A DNA stretch of 64,000 bases from Epiperipatus broadwayi (lineage: Eukaryota; Onychophora; Udeonychophora; Euonychophora; Peripatidae), in assembly GCA_028023455.1 (NCBI GenBank), contig JAQFVV010006216.1:1117445-1181444 (forward strand), in the 5' to 3' direction. The translations under genes and the position numbers were made by a program. This document shows, piece by piece, positions 24,384 through 36,360 of the stretch (position 1 is the first letter of the stretch; each line of letters opens with the position of its first letter). The notes below the pieces were generated by a model. That model searched no databases. It was not told the origin of the DNA and worked only from the letters and a program-made list of their open reading frames with translations.

Positions 24384-25260
24384 GTTAAAGGAAACTACAG
24401 TATTATGAGATCTACGTCAAATGTTATCATTCAACTTTAATTTTCTACCTAGAAAGATTCCAAGATATATAAACTCATTCACATCCTCAAACTGATAACC
24501 ATCCAAGTTATAATTTGTAAATATTTTGCTCCGTTATTGACTAATAAAATATTTGAGTTTTGGAATATTAATTACTAAAACAGAGTTGAAAGATTGTATT
24601 TAAAACAATAAAAATACTCCATAGATAATCTTTTAAATTTGAAAAAAAAGTGCAATCCTTGAATAACATATTTTTAAAAATATATAAAAAAATGTTCATT
24701 ATGGCATATTAGTAGAAACATAAACTTTAGTCCAAGTTAACTTTTTTAATATTTTGGCTTTAATAAGTTCAAATTCAAATTTCATCATTGTCTTTATTAT
24801 AAACTTTGATTCCACCTTATATTTTTTGTTAAACCAGAAAACAAAGTTGGATCTTTATAACACCAATTTCATTTTTAAGTCAAATGCTTCAGATTTTCCA
24901 CAATGAAACAAAGTGACTATTTCTCATTCCTTCATTAATAAAGCTATATAATATGAATAACCTTCAATGGCATTTCAAATATTACTACAAATTTTATGAT
25001 AATTATAGTATTCTTTCCTATCCTTTTTATTTTTATATACTGAAAGAATAAAACTTATTAAAATCAGATGATGCAATTAAATCAAGTGCTATAATCACAT
25101 CTACAAAATTTAAATATAAGTCATAACTTTGATTATGATAATTTTCAAGAATAAGATTCACAATAAAACCACATTTATTCAAAATTGGTTTATTACTTTA
25201 ACAGCATGGAATGCTAAGCAGGTTTTTGACTAACTGGTAGTCATATTCATATCATATAAT
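24384..25260 (-). mobile_element. Non-LTR retrotransposon remnant (reverse transcriptase)
   Basis: Read on the minus strand from 25260 down, the order is that of a LINE reverse transcriptase. NLLSIPCC and KCGFIVNLILEN lie near 25200, where families have SLLSIPGK and QCGFR. The palm segment YDLYLNFVDVIIALD follows near 25130 (intact families: LYICFVDFEKAFD). A decayed stretch comes next, then the thumb segment LDGYQFEDVNEFIYLGIFL near 24450-24500. The first catalytic Asp is kept; the YADD box is not found, and stops and shifts abound. It is a different lineage from the RTE copies, judged by the thumb wording. Inactive and 5'-truncated. Confidence 0.6.
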
Positions 25261-28200
25261 AACTATTTATTTAGAATTGCAAAAGAATATTCAATAAACT
25301 TTTAAATTAAATTTCCTGTAATAAATAACAATGGTCTTCTAATTATAATATTTTTTTTTTATATTTTTCTGATAAATTAAAAGAATATGACCTTCCTTAA
25401 GGTCAGATGACACAACTTCATAGATTCATAAATTGAAAAAAAAATAATAATGATTTTGAATTTAGCATATTACCACAATATTATGAAAAAATTTCAGGTA
25501 TCTTATTTAGATCTGCAGCTTTTCCATTTTTAAAGTTATAAGAATTATCTTAATTTAATTAAACTGCATATCTTACTCACATATAAGATGGCTACATTTT
25601 TAAAAGTTCTCATTTAAATAATGTATTTCTATGTAAAATGTGCTACCCATAGAATTAAAATAAAAAAATGTCATTTATAAATTTCATAAAATTATATATT
25701 TTAGGCTCATATGTTTCAATTTTTTTTAAAAAAAAGATCTAAGGCTAACAAGATCAGCAAATAACTATTAATTTCTAATTCTTTTTGTCTATTGATAAAG
25801 TATGGACATAAAAATTTATATATTATTTTCAATTTATTATTTTGATGATTCTGGAATACTACATTATCATTTAATCAAGTCATTAATAACAAAATTCAGG
25901 TTATAAAATAAAATATGCTAAAGGAGTACAAAGTTACCACTGATGATGATCATAGTGCCTTAATACTGACTAATTTATTTATGTATTTAAGCAAAAAAAA
26001 CTTTACTTACTTCTAGACATGCACCTATTTCTATTTATATATTTCCAAGAATTACTCCTTACTAAAAACCATTTCATAAGTATAAAATTTTTTATTTAAA
26101 AAAAAAAAACTTTTCTTTGGACCAAATCATACAAACATAAATAAAATAGATTTCACAATATTTTATTGCAAAAATTCATGAGTTGAAGTGTATGATTTTA
26201 TATTTAACAAGTTGAAACACAATGATCTGTTATATTCATATATATAAACTTACACATAAAATAATTAAAATTTTTCATTAGAATAATTAAATATAAAGTT
26301 TGACTAGTTATTAAGAAAAAGTTTTAAAGATGTTTATAAAATGATAATTAATTAGCATAAATATTATAAATTAAAAACATGATCAACGCCAAATAAAGAA
26401 TTGAATTAGAACACTATTTTTTATATAAGTTATCATAACAAAACTTCTTTTTAAATAAATATTTGTTTATTTTAAAAACTACACAAAAAAAATTGCTTTG
26501 ACTTTACTTGAACTAAAATGAAAAAAAAAGTAATTTTCTTTTTTGTATAAAACATTGAAATTTCTATTGTTTTATTTTAAAAATATTTGCAAATGTTTTG
26601 AAATGGAGAAAGATGTTATTAAACTTATCAACAAAAGCATCAGAGCAGATCCTCAAGATTTATAAAGTAAGTGAAAAACATTAAAGTTTGGTCATATTTT
26701 AATTATGCATTATAATTGCTTATAACTTTTCTCTTTGCTATTATTTAAAATATAAATTGAAATCTTTTATTATTGAACTACATATTTAACATTTAAAGAA
26801 GAATTAACAAAATGAAATTTATATACAATTAATTTAGATGATTGACAGTATTAAATAAAATTATAATTCTTATCTACCATATACTTATTGTTTCATTTAC
26901 AAATCAACTCAAGTTAGTATCGAATTATAAAATATAACTTTAATGAATTTCAAAGTTGATGAGAAAGTGAGAATATCAAAACAACAATCCTGTGACTTTA
27001 ACTTTTACATAGATAATGAATTATTATAGGAAGATCGCCAAACATATAGATAGATATTTAATAAATATATAAATAACAAGATACAGATATATGCGTATAA
27101 AGATAGATAGACAAATAAATAGAAGTATACATCCTGATATATATATATAGAGAGAGGGGGGGAAGAGGGAGACAAAATTTATAGCAGCTAGGTGGAGATT
27201 TAATCTCAAGCACAAAATCAAAGCAATATTCAATAGCATTCATGAACTATCATGTCAACTGTGCTTGGTCAATTAAATTCTAATATATTATCTGTTTTCA
27301 ATGATGATACAATTATCTTGTCAATATATAAGTTGATATCTAAACAATAATAGATTTATACTTACATATGCATATATAAGAAAACTGAAACTCAAATATG
27401 GTAATAAATTTAAGTTTAAAACTTTATTGTTTGCTAAGCCAAACTTTTGACACAATGAATCTGATGGAGAAACTTGTGCAAACCTAAAATCTAGAAAATC
27501 CAATATGTTCATTTATATAATGGAGACAAGTCCAACAACACTTATATCTCAGTACTTATTAATTATGAAAATAATACTTGTCATTCCTTCAAACCTAATG
27601 ATGTGAAAATTATCTGCCTCAAAAATAATAAAAAACAGAAAAACAAAAGAAGGTTGGCATATTATCGACTCTCAAAACTTTATAAATATAAGTCTATAGC
27701 ATTCCTCTTAGTAAACATGGGTTATGTAATACAATGACATAGCCTGAAGCCTTTTGCATGCAAATATGCAAATTTATAATATTTAGCAGCCAGTTTGATT
27801 TACATTTTACACAGATATTGCCATTATTTTGCACACCATATCAAAAGTTTGACTTAGCAAATAATTAAGTTTTAAACAGAAATTTACTACCCTATTTGAG
27901 TTTCCATTTTCTTACATATTATCTATACTTTGCACTTATTATTTATTATGCATATCTATATAAAGAGTTTTAAAAGAATAAAATATACAATAAATTTTAT
28001 AGAGATGCTTATGTTTACATATGTGTGCTTTCTTCTAATTCAAGCACAATCATTTTCAAATAAGATATTTAGATAGAGATCAAATGTAATTGTATTTTTA
28101 TCAACAAAATAACTTAATTTTTAATTTGTTGAAATTAAAAATACAGATGCCATATTGCTTGTATTATACATATGAATTTTCTCACAACAATTTTCATGCT

Positions 28201-28430
28201 TAAACAAACTAAAAAATATTAAAAATCTATCCCCAGGCAAAAATACAATTAGAAAAAATTGCTTCATTGTCTTGTCAAAAAATTGTGGTTATTCTATGTT
28301 TCCTTAAGCATGAGAGTTGTGATGTAATTTACATATAATAATTAGTTATCTGTGGTGCATGTGTTTACACAATGCATATGGCTGTAGAAAAAAGTTTATT
28401 GCTTACTGAAGAGAAAACCTTTGATTCTTC
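25260..28430. other. AT-rich intergenic stretch
   Basis: No gene recognised. A short TA then AG/GGGG tract lies at 27139-27165; the frames at 27024-27243 are created by it. The 5' part of the minus-strand LINE may extend a little way in but I cannot follow it. Confidence 0.45.
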
Positions 28431-29081
28431 TTTGAGGTTTTAAAGATATTGAGCCAGGCAAATTCCTAATGTCCACTCCATACATGCTTGTCATAGCAGC
28501 TGTTATTACTATGTGATTATTCACATGGTATACAAATATAGACGTGCTGCTGAACAATATGCATTAGCCATCAGGGTGAATTTATTGGCTTCTTACCTTT
28601 GAATTTAAGATCAAGAAATACAATGAACTTTCTTCTCAGTTACTTGATAACTCAAAGTCAGTTGAGTTTTTTTTAAATGCAGAATAGATGTGTGTGTGTG
28701 AATGAAAAAAAATTTTCTAATAGATATTTACAATCATAACAGAAAAAATAAATTATGATCTGTATTTACAGAAGGCTGTAAAATTGCCAGCCAAGGCAGC
28801 AACTATTAATTGCTAAAGGCACTATGCTAAAATTGTCTGATTGTAGAACCATTTGATGATGAATTTTTATGTAGAAATCACTTTCAAGTGAAAGAAGATT
28901 GCAAGAATTGGAAGAACTGCTTCATATTAAATGGGACATTATTGAACTTTGTAAAGTTAGAAGAAAAAATGAAGAGATAATTAATTTAAAAAATGGACAT
29001 TTAATAAAGGCACAAAAATTTGAAGTACAAGTAGAGTATTATTCATTATAAATAAAAAATAAAAGAACAACATTGTGAACA

Positions 29082-29276
29082 TTGATGGTATATTGGACTG
29101 AGTGGAAAGATTACTTATTTAATAGCAGATACCACTTGCAAATAATTCAGGTTTATATCACAACAAGTGCCCATGGAGATGAAGTAGTAAATAATTTTAT
29201 GAAGGCTTTTCATCATACCAAACAACATTTTAAAATGTTTATGGGAGACTTTAATGCTGAATTGATAAACAATTGA
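29082..29276 (+). pseudogene. RTE endonuclease fragment
   Basis: A 64-codon surviving frame inside LINE copy 4. Residues about 24-37 read QVYITTSAHGDEV, matching the YAPTS region of exonuclease/endonuclease/phosphatase domains. Residues 54-59 read MGDFNA, the motif with catalytic Asp and Asn. It ends at a TGA where the family continues. Only a fragment of the roughly 220-residue domain; no function expected. Confidence 0.75.
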
Positions 29277-30853
29277 AAGGTGAAAATGCTGTAAGTAAAT
29301 TTGGATATGATGATAGAAATGAGAGAGGACATAGGCTTGTGGAGTTTGCATTAAAAGAAAAACTTTATATTATGAATTCTTTTTTCTTTTGAAAAAAATG
29401 TTAAAAAGAAATGGACATGAAAGCATCCAAATGAAGGTACAGCTGAATTGTATTATATTTAGACTAACAAAAAATATATATTTCAAGATTGTAAATTTCT
29501 TAATAAATTCAATGCAGAAAGTAATTATTGATTAGGGAATTTGTAAGATAAATGCTAGTGCAAAACTATATAGACAAAAAGTTGGTATTCCTAATCTTCA
29601 GAAACATTCTAATGGATTTAAATTAAAGCTTGCAAATTATTCCTAAATATTAACAGATTTTAAACATGATTCAGAATTAAATGAAATCAATAGAAAAATG
29701 ATACCCTTTTAAAACTGCTACAAAGATAGCTGATAGAAAAAAATAGCAATTGAACAGTAAAATTTTTATTGCCAATAGAGAATTTATGAAAATCTATAAA
29801 AATGATGCATTAAGAAATACTGAATAACTCAAATTTTGTAAATTAGTGTGAAAAATAATTGATAATGACTTAAGAAAGTATAATTGTGAACTAGCAAAAA
29901 AAATATAAAAAAGAATAAGTCACAAGAGTGTAAAACTACATTTTGGTATTGGTAGGAAACTTATTTCTGCAATAAGAACAAAAAATGGAACTATTACTAA
30001 AAAGAGAGATGACATCATGAAATGTGTAGAAGAGATCTATCAAGAATTATAAATAAAGAACAAAGAAAAGTACTTCTTACAATTAATAGATCTTCTGAAT
30101 TACCCCAAATTTTAAATAGAGATATATAATTAAATTTATAAAGAAGTAAAAAGCTCATGATAATGGATGGAATTTTAACTGATGTCTTAAAAGAAGCAGA
30201 TGAATAAATAGAAAATTTATCAAATGTCTAAATGATAAAAATTTATCAGATGATTGGAAAAATGCAGTATGTATTAATATTAATATTTAAAAAAGGTGAT
30301 AAAAAATATTAGAAATTACAAACCCATCACTCTTTTATCAGTTTTATACAAAATTTTTACCAACATAATTACAACTTGCCTACAGAGAACTTTAAATTTC
30401 AATCAACCAAAAAAAAAAAAAACAAGCTGAACTTAAAAGTGGTTTTAGTTCAGTGAATCATATCCAAGTAGTGAAAAAAATTATAGAAATGACCAATGAA
30501 TATAAATTTCTATTATGCTTTTGATGGTTATAAAATGGCATTTGATTTTATAAGCATTTCTTCAGTGATTAAAGCATTGGATATCAATGTATAATCCAGG
30601 ATATTGTCATATAAAAAGAATATTTATAGATGGAACAGCAATTAGATTACATAATGATACAAGGATGATTAACACTGAGAAGGGTCTATGACAGGATGCC
30701 TGCATATCTCCAAAACTTTTTATAGAAGTGCTGCAGAAGTGTTCTGTAGATTAAAATGGGAAGTTAAAGGAATAAAAATAGAGATTATTTAACTAATCTA
30801 GATTGTGCAGATGATGCAGTTATTTTGCAAATGATGCTTGACAACCACAGGAA

Positions 30854-31105
30854 ATGTTTATAGAGTTATCAAATAAAAATAATAAAGTAGAAATAAATGT
30901 AAACATTAAAAAGGCTAAAATAATATTCAATAGATTTTCTCAAAAGATGAAAATTAATGATAATTATGAATTAAAAGTTAACTATTACAAATACCTTGGT
31001 CACATTATTACTATAGATAAAAACATAATAGATAAAATTTGTCATAGAATTAAATATTATTGGAGTTCTTTTGTTAGAAATGACTTGATATTAAAAGGAA
31101 ATTAG
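30854..31105 (+). pseudogene. RTE reverse-transcriptase thumb fragment
   Basis: An 83-codon surviving frame directly after the CADD box of LINE copy 4. It is lysine-rich and contains NVNIKKAKIIFNRFSQKM and then YYKYLGHIITIDKN, the YLG segment of the thumb region in non-LTR polymerases. A TAG follows. Fragment only. Confidence 0.7.
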
Positions 31106-31519
31106 CCTATGTATTTGAAAAAAAAAAGTTTTTAATAAATGTTTTATCAGTTCTTACTTATGGATCTGAAATATGAGCACTTTACATAACAGCAATACAG
31201 AGACTTCTACTCAAAGAAGGATGAAGAGATGCATGTTAGGAATTAACAAGAGGAGATCAAAGATAAAATGCATTGATAAGAGAAAAAAACAAATATTATT
31301 GACAGTGAATTAGGCTAGAAAATATGATAATAAATGGACAGAGATTCCAAGAGATTGTAAAAGTTCTAGAAAAAGTCCACATGTGAAATGGATGGATGAA
31401 CTAAGCAAGTGTGCAGAAGTGATGTGGAGAAAAAAATCTAGAGATCAAAGAATATGGATTGAACATGGAGAGATGTTCATCTTGCACTGGATTGATATGG
31501 GTTGAAAATAATGATGATA

Positions 31520-31890
31520 TATATTGTAATGGTCAAGAGTGCATCCACCCCAACTCTGAATATATCTCTTTTAAAAGTGAATTAGACAACCAACAAGTAA
31601 AATCATAACATATTTCTTAACAGATAAGCACAACAATAATTTACCAATTAAAAAGGTAATTTTTTTCTCACATAGGTAGCACCAAAGTTATCATAAATTA
31701 ATTTATATGTGAGAATAGTGCTCACATGGCCAAATATCAAATTTTTATAATTCTATAAAATTCTATCATAAAGACTTCACATCTAATTTATATAAAATTT
31801 CATAACTATATGCAATTCTATTTCTATACTGATGATATTGCTTACTAAACTTCAATGTATCATATAAACATAAATGCACATAATATTACT

Positions 31891-31947
<57 letters not shown>

Positions 31948-33960
31948 ATCCCTAGACAGGATTTAAAACAATGGACCTAGTATGTATAAAGTTATAGACC
32001 ATGCATACTAAACATCTTTTCATATGATACATGTTATCATAATAATAGCAACTTTATTATTAACAATAATATTAGGAACTTGTGATTACATTATATATTT
32101 AGTTCTCTATAAAGAGGCAAAGATAAGATATAAATATTATATTTAATGTTTTCACAGTTGTATGATATAAATTATTTTTTGAGTATATATTAGAAAATAA
32201 TACACGGTTTTACCCAAAAAATAATATATATATATAAACTACAACTTTTAAAGTCAATCAGATGGGTGTGATTCTTATCATCAGTAGGTCATAACAATGA
32301 TACATATCTCTTAATATGCCTGTCTACAATTCAAGTACATGAATAAATATATACATTCTCAAGATATAAATATATAAATACACATTAATATGTAGTGAAA
32401 CAATCATTGTACTCTAGGATTTCCACTGCAAAGTATGCTATATTAAAATATAAATAAACAATAGCAAGTAAATAATTATTTTCAATGCAAAAGCACAAAT
32501 TCACATATGTGAGCAGGCATATCACTATATCAATTTAAGTAAGCAGGAATTTCACATCTACATTTAAATAATCGACATAGAACTATATTCCCATGATACA
32601 ATCCTTATTTCAAACTTCAATAATTTTAATATTTTCAAGACTGTTTACTAATATTGATTACATAAAAAATATATTAGATGCATGCACATCTCATGCTCAA
32701 CATCGATAAATAAATTAATTAAATCTATGCATTTAAATTAATTCAGTTGCATTACTATTTTATAATAAGATTCTATACACTTATAGCAAGCATTTAACAC
32801 TTAATCATTTAGCATGTATAAAATAAAATTCAAAAATCATGAAAATTAAATCATTTGCATTATCAAACAATCTCAGTTGTTCAAACAATCTTGCCCTAGA
32901 TTCATTTATTTTATTACAAATTTATAACATTCAAAGTAAAATTGTTTGAACATTTCAACTTTGACAATTCATTTATTTACATGGTAAAGAATTTATTCTT
33001 TTAATTGTATCAACAATATGTAAATCAGGAAGGTTTTATCAGAGTCAAAAAATCCCTAAACAGTATTTAAAATGTGGTCCATTTATAAAATACTTTAAAA
33101 TACATATTTAGGGAGGATTTCATATATTTCAGCCTGCCATTGAAGTTAAACTCATGTTAAACATTTTGATTATAAAAGAAAAAAATTATTATAGATATTT
33201 AAAAAAAACTTGCAGACAATCTAATTTCTTATCAATTTTTAGAACATGCAGCTAATAAATTCCTGAGACATGATTTTTTAAATATTTACTTTAAAAATAT
33301 TGTCAATTATAACATTTGCCAAAATGTATATGTAAATTTAATAATCTTTTATTAAGTGTCTTATAAGTTTAAAATATGAATCATATATTATTACTTTCTT
33401 TTTAAAAATTGACTGTAAAACTACTCTCATACACAATATTAAAATTTATCTTATACAATATATGCATTAAGAATAATCACTCTTATTTCTTTATCATATC
33501 CAAATTAATAACTTGACATTCGCATGCTTTTTAAATTTTAAGCCCAAGGCAACTTTTGGGATAGGTGTATGCACAAATTCAAGACATCTTACTGATAAAT
33601 ACCAATATTCAAAAGCTAAAGGAGTTATAGGGCACTACAATTTAGTAGCTATTGATTACTTACGATCTCAATAGATGACAATGAAATAGGATAAACTGAT
33701 TAAATTATTATTTTTAAGTCAGATGCTAAAAATAAGCTAAAAGAATTTAAATAATGTTTTATTATACCATATCATCTTTTGCTGAAATTAACATGTCTAT
33801 AGTTGTTATATAATGAGTTAACTAAAATAAATAGTTTCAGCAACAAAATGTAACAAATTTAAGTAATTCCAACTTGCTGTATAATTAACATAAATCAAAC
33901 AATATATAATCACAGCAAGATCCTCAAGCAGGTACTATTGCTGTGACAAAGGGATGCAGA
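31520..33960. other. AT-rich intergenic stretch with a TA microsatellite
   Basis: A (TA)n tract lies at about 31896-31945. The rest is A+T-rich with no recognised gene. Short related strings (ATCCCTAGACAGGATTTAAAA near 31950 and ATCCCTAAACAGTATTTAAAA near 33052) hint at an undefined dispersed repeat. Confidence 0.5.
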
Positions 33961-33965
33961 AATGC

Positions 33966-34055
33966 ATTAAGAATGGACACCAAATGGAAAGTTAGAATGA
34001 TCAAAAACACGTTAAGGATGGACACCAAATGGAGAGTTAGAATGATCAGAAACAC
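33966..34055 (+). repeat. 45-bp tandem repeat, two copies
   Basis: Two 45-bp units, each containing GATGGACACCAAATGGA or a close variant and GTTAGAATGATCA, encode a 15-residue repeat (LRMDTKWRVRMIRNT) in an open frame starting at 33943. It is followed immediately by a TA microsatellite and then the Penelope-like element. Confidence 0.85.
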
Positions 34056-34067
34056 TCCTATCCCCCA

Positions 34068-34077
34068 ATATATATAT

Positions 34078-34163
<86 letters not shown>
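34068..34163. repeat. (TA)n microsatellite
   Basis: About 95 bp of TA repeat with one AAA interruption near 34077-34081. Open frames through it on both strands are artefacts. Confidence 0.97.
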
Positions 34164-34168
<5 letters not shown>

Positions 34169-34978
34169 GATATTGCAGATTAAATACAATACTCAAGTGG
34201 AAAAATGATAGAAAATTTGTATTTTTGGCAAACAAACAAGATATTCACATTGAAAACAACAAAAGTACTTTGTTCATAAATTTCACAGACCAACTGATCA
34301 AGTCAAAGTTGTACTTGAAAAGTGACCAAGTTGGTGGAAAGTGGTAACATCCAAAAATAAAACTAATAGCTGATGTTGAAGCAGATTTGGCAGGCAATCC
34401 AGATATAGACAATTATGTTGTAAAGTTAGCCAAGTGCACATAAAGCACAACTCTCTTTTAACATTTGCATGAACAATTGAGAATCAAAATTATTTAACAC
34501 CAAACAATTTTTGAAAAATGAAAGCATTATATGCATGCAAGAAGACAAATACAATGGGTTTGTATTGATTAAGAAAGATGATTACATTGTTAAAATCAAT
34601 GCTCAAATTGACAAACTAAAATTTCAAGGAGTACTGAATTTTAATAAGTTAAACAAAGAAAAATTCATAACATCAATTCTGTGAGTCACTGCAACAAGGT
34701 GTTCTCAAAGTCAGAATATTATAAATTATACTCCTCGGTTTCAATACCACCAAAGATATTTGTCAATGCAAAAATACATAAGCCACACATCCCATTAAGA
34801 TTAATGCTAGATTTTGGTGGAATCCACTATTTCAATGTGGCCAAGCTGGTAAAAAATGGTTAATCAAAAGTTTGGATTTTGGTAAATATGCAATAAAATC
34901 ATCATTTTATTTTGTCTCAAAAATCAAGGATATAGAATTGAGCTCAGACACAAGGCATCAATAGACATAATGGAGCTG

Positions 34979-35122
34979 TATGGATCAATCAACAGAGCAA
35001 AATCCATAGAAATTGTCAAAGAAGAACTGTAACACAGAAACATAGAACAGTATGGATCAATCAAGAGAGCAAAATCCGTAGAAATTGTCAAAGAAGAACT
35101 TTAATACAGAAACATAGAACAG
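34979..35122 (+). repeat. 72-bp tandem duplication inside the Penelope-like element
   Basis: Units 34979-35050 and 35051-35122 both start TATGGATCAATCAA and end ACATAGAACAG, with about four differences. They encode the segment AKSIEIVKEEL twice. The duplication sits where the palm motif carrying the first catalytic Asp should be. Confidence 0.9.
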
Positions 35123-35656
35123 ATGCAGATTGCTTTCATAGTTGTGTTTTTGAATTGGCTTGACAAGAATATGATGGCAACATTTAATGGACAGTGGTAC
35201 CACATTAAGGATGAATGGCCAATGGGTCTACCAATTAGTGAAATCATTGTCAGCATTGTGATAAACCATTATGAAGAGCACGTTTTGCCAAATTACAAGA
35301 ATACTACACAATTCAAAATTTGCACCAGATATGTGGACAATTTGTTTGTGGATGCTAAGGCAGAAGTCATCAATGAAATCAAAAATGAATTACAAAACAA
35401 GCCACTTTTAACATTAAACATTGAATGGGAAGACACTAACAAACAATTGAAATATTTGGATATAAAAATACAATGCGAAAACACACACCTGATTTATAAG
35501 ATGATAGTCAAACCATTTGAAGTAAGAAGTCACATTCGACCCAATTCTAACTCACCCATCAACCATAAATTAGCAGGTCTTAATCTTTTGTCCATAGAGA
35601 TCAACAACTGTGCAAGTTTGAAGTTGATAAAAAAAATTAAATTTAGCAGCATATAG
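35123..35656 (+). pseudogene. Penelope-like reverse-transcriptase core, 177 codons
   Basis: The longest open frame in the window. It reads VFLNWLDKNMMATFNGQWY (the F-N-G-x-x-Y block), then EWPMGLPISEIIVSIVINHY (motif B; families read GxxMGSPLSP) and CTRYVDNLFV at 35321-35350 (motif C; YVDD in active enzymes). LTLNIEWEDTNKQLKYLDIKI follows (the FLD block) and last KPFEVRSHIRPNSNSP. The true frame begins further 5' (stops at 35031 and 35103), so ATG 35123 is only the first methionine left. Asn in place of the second Asp and loss of motif A predict no polymerase activity. A GIY-YIG remnant follows in a different frame. Confidence 0.85.
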
Positions 35657-35888
35657 AGAGGATTTATTAAATATAAATTTTAAACATGGCATTGACAACT
35701 GAAAGATTATGGTTTCAAAACAAAATTACCAACAACACCCTCAATGTGAATAGTTAGATCGAACATGCATAAAACTTTGTTCAATTTTCAATAGAAGCTT
35801 TTAGTTGTGCTTTCACGCCTCTCCTAGTTCCAACAGACTAATCAATAACACAAAAGACTGATTAACTCTCACTCAAACTCCATAAGAA

Positions 35889-36138
35889 GTCTACAACATT
35901 GTATGCTCTGACAAAAACTGTAAAGTTTCATACTATGGGTAGAACAAAGCAGCACTAGAAACTAGATTATCTCAACATAAATATTCATATACAAAGGCAC
36001 AATCTGATTCAGAACACAATTTGATTTTTGCACAGCACCAAAAGCTTGCAGGACATCCACGCAAAACACAAATAATCAGCTTAGTCTACAGAGAAGGAAA
36101 TGATTTGAGAATCAAGAGGCCTACTTTATCACAATAGA
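35889..36138 (+). pseudogene. GIY-YIG endonuclease remnant of Penelope-like element
   Basis: One frame reads VYNIVCSDKNCKVSYYG, then TAG at 35940, then NKAALETRLSQHKYSYTKAQ, EHNLIFAQHQKLAGHPRK and so on to TAG at 36136. It matches the GIY...YIG-x-T...R...H layout of the nuclease fused to Penelope polymerases, including the C-x4-C pair. A single in-frame stop separates the two halves; the arginine and histidine positions (TRLSQHK) are kept. The role in intact elements is first-strand nicking of target DNA. Confidence 0.75.
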
Positions 36139-36360
36139 CAGCAATACCAGTAACAGAAAGGAAACATGTTATTCTATATCCAGGAAATGGAGTACTTGAA
36201 CTTTGCATACATTTGCACAACATTAAACAATCAGTCACTTCACAAAGAGCTATGATTATGAGAGCCATGTCTCTTGAAAGTGCTCAGCCAGTGGTTTAAT
36301 AGATATTAAATATTAGCTTTGCATTTATGCATTTACAGCACTAGTACTGAATTACAGAAT

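Larger units (their letters stand above)
28430..31520 (+). mobile_element. RTE-type LINE copy 4, best preserved
   Basis: About 3.1 kb, the usual length for RTE elements. The 5' leader (28430-28860) is followed by an apurinic-type endonuclease. Frame 29082-29276 contains VYITTSAHGDEVVNNF and the catalytic motif MGDFNA at 29241-29258. Then, in broken frames, come RNERGHR-type and KWT-KHPNEGTAEL segments near 29310-29450, the polymerase core 30230-30830 with the catalytic box CADDAVIL (CADD at 30804-30815), and the thumb YYKYLGHIITID in frame 30854-31105. The C-terminal tail follows to about 31500 with RWMDEL-like and ILHWIDMG-like wording. Such enzymes nick target DNA and copy their own RNA. 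Dozens of stops and shifts make it inactive. Confidence 0.85.
34190..36140 (+). mobile_element. Penelope-like element copy 1 (RT plus GIY-YIG)
   Basis: Ordered Penelope hallmarks are visible. The N-terminal part (34240-34640) includes NGFVLIKKDDYIVKI, where families have a GGAVVVMDKxDY-type segment. KIHKP lies at 34771-34785 in frame 34681-34863. Then comes a disrupted zone where the FDVxSLFTN motif with the first catalytic Asp should be, replaced by a 72-bp duplication. The polymerase core follows in frame 35123-35656, and a GIY-YIG nuclease remnant at 35889-36138. Catalytic box reads YVDN. One stop interrupts the nuclease and several interrupt the polymerase. These elements use telomerase-related reverse transcriptases. 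This copy is inactive, but fairly young judging by the 177-codon open frame. Confidence 0.85.

Noticed and set aside
33924-34235. Overlapping frames of about 73-103 codons rich in Ile-Tyr
   Set aside because: They run through a TA microsatellite; only the 15-residue repeat upstream is of interest.
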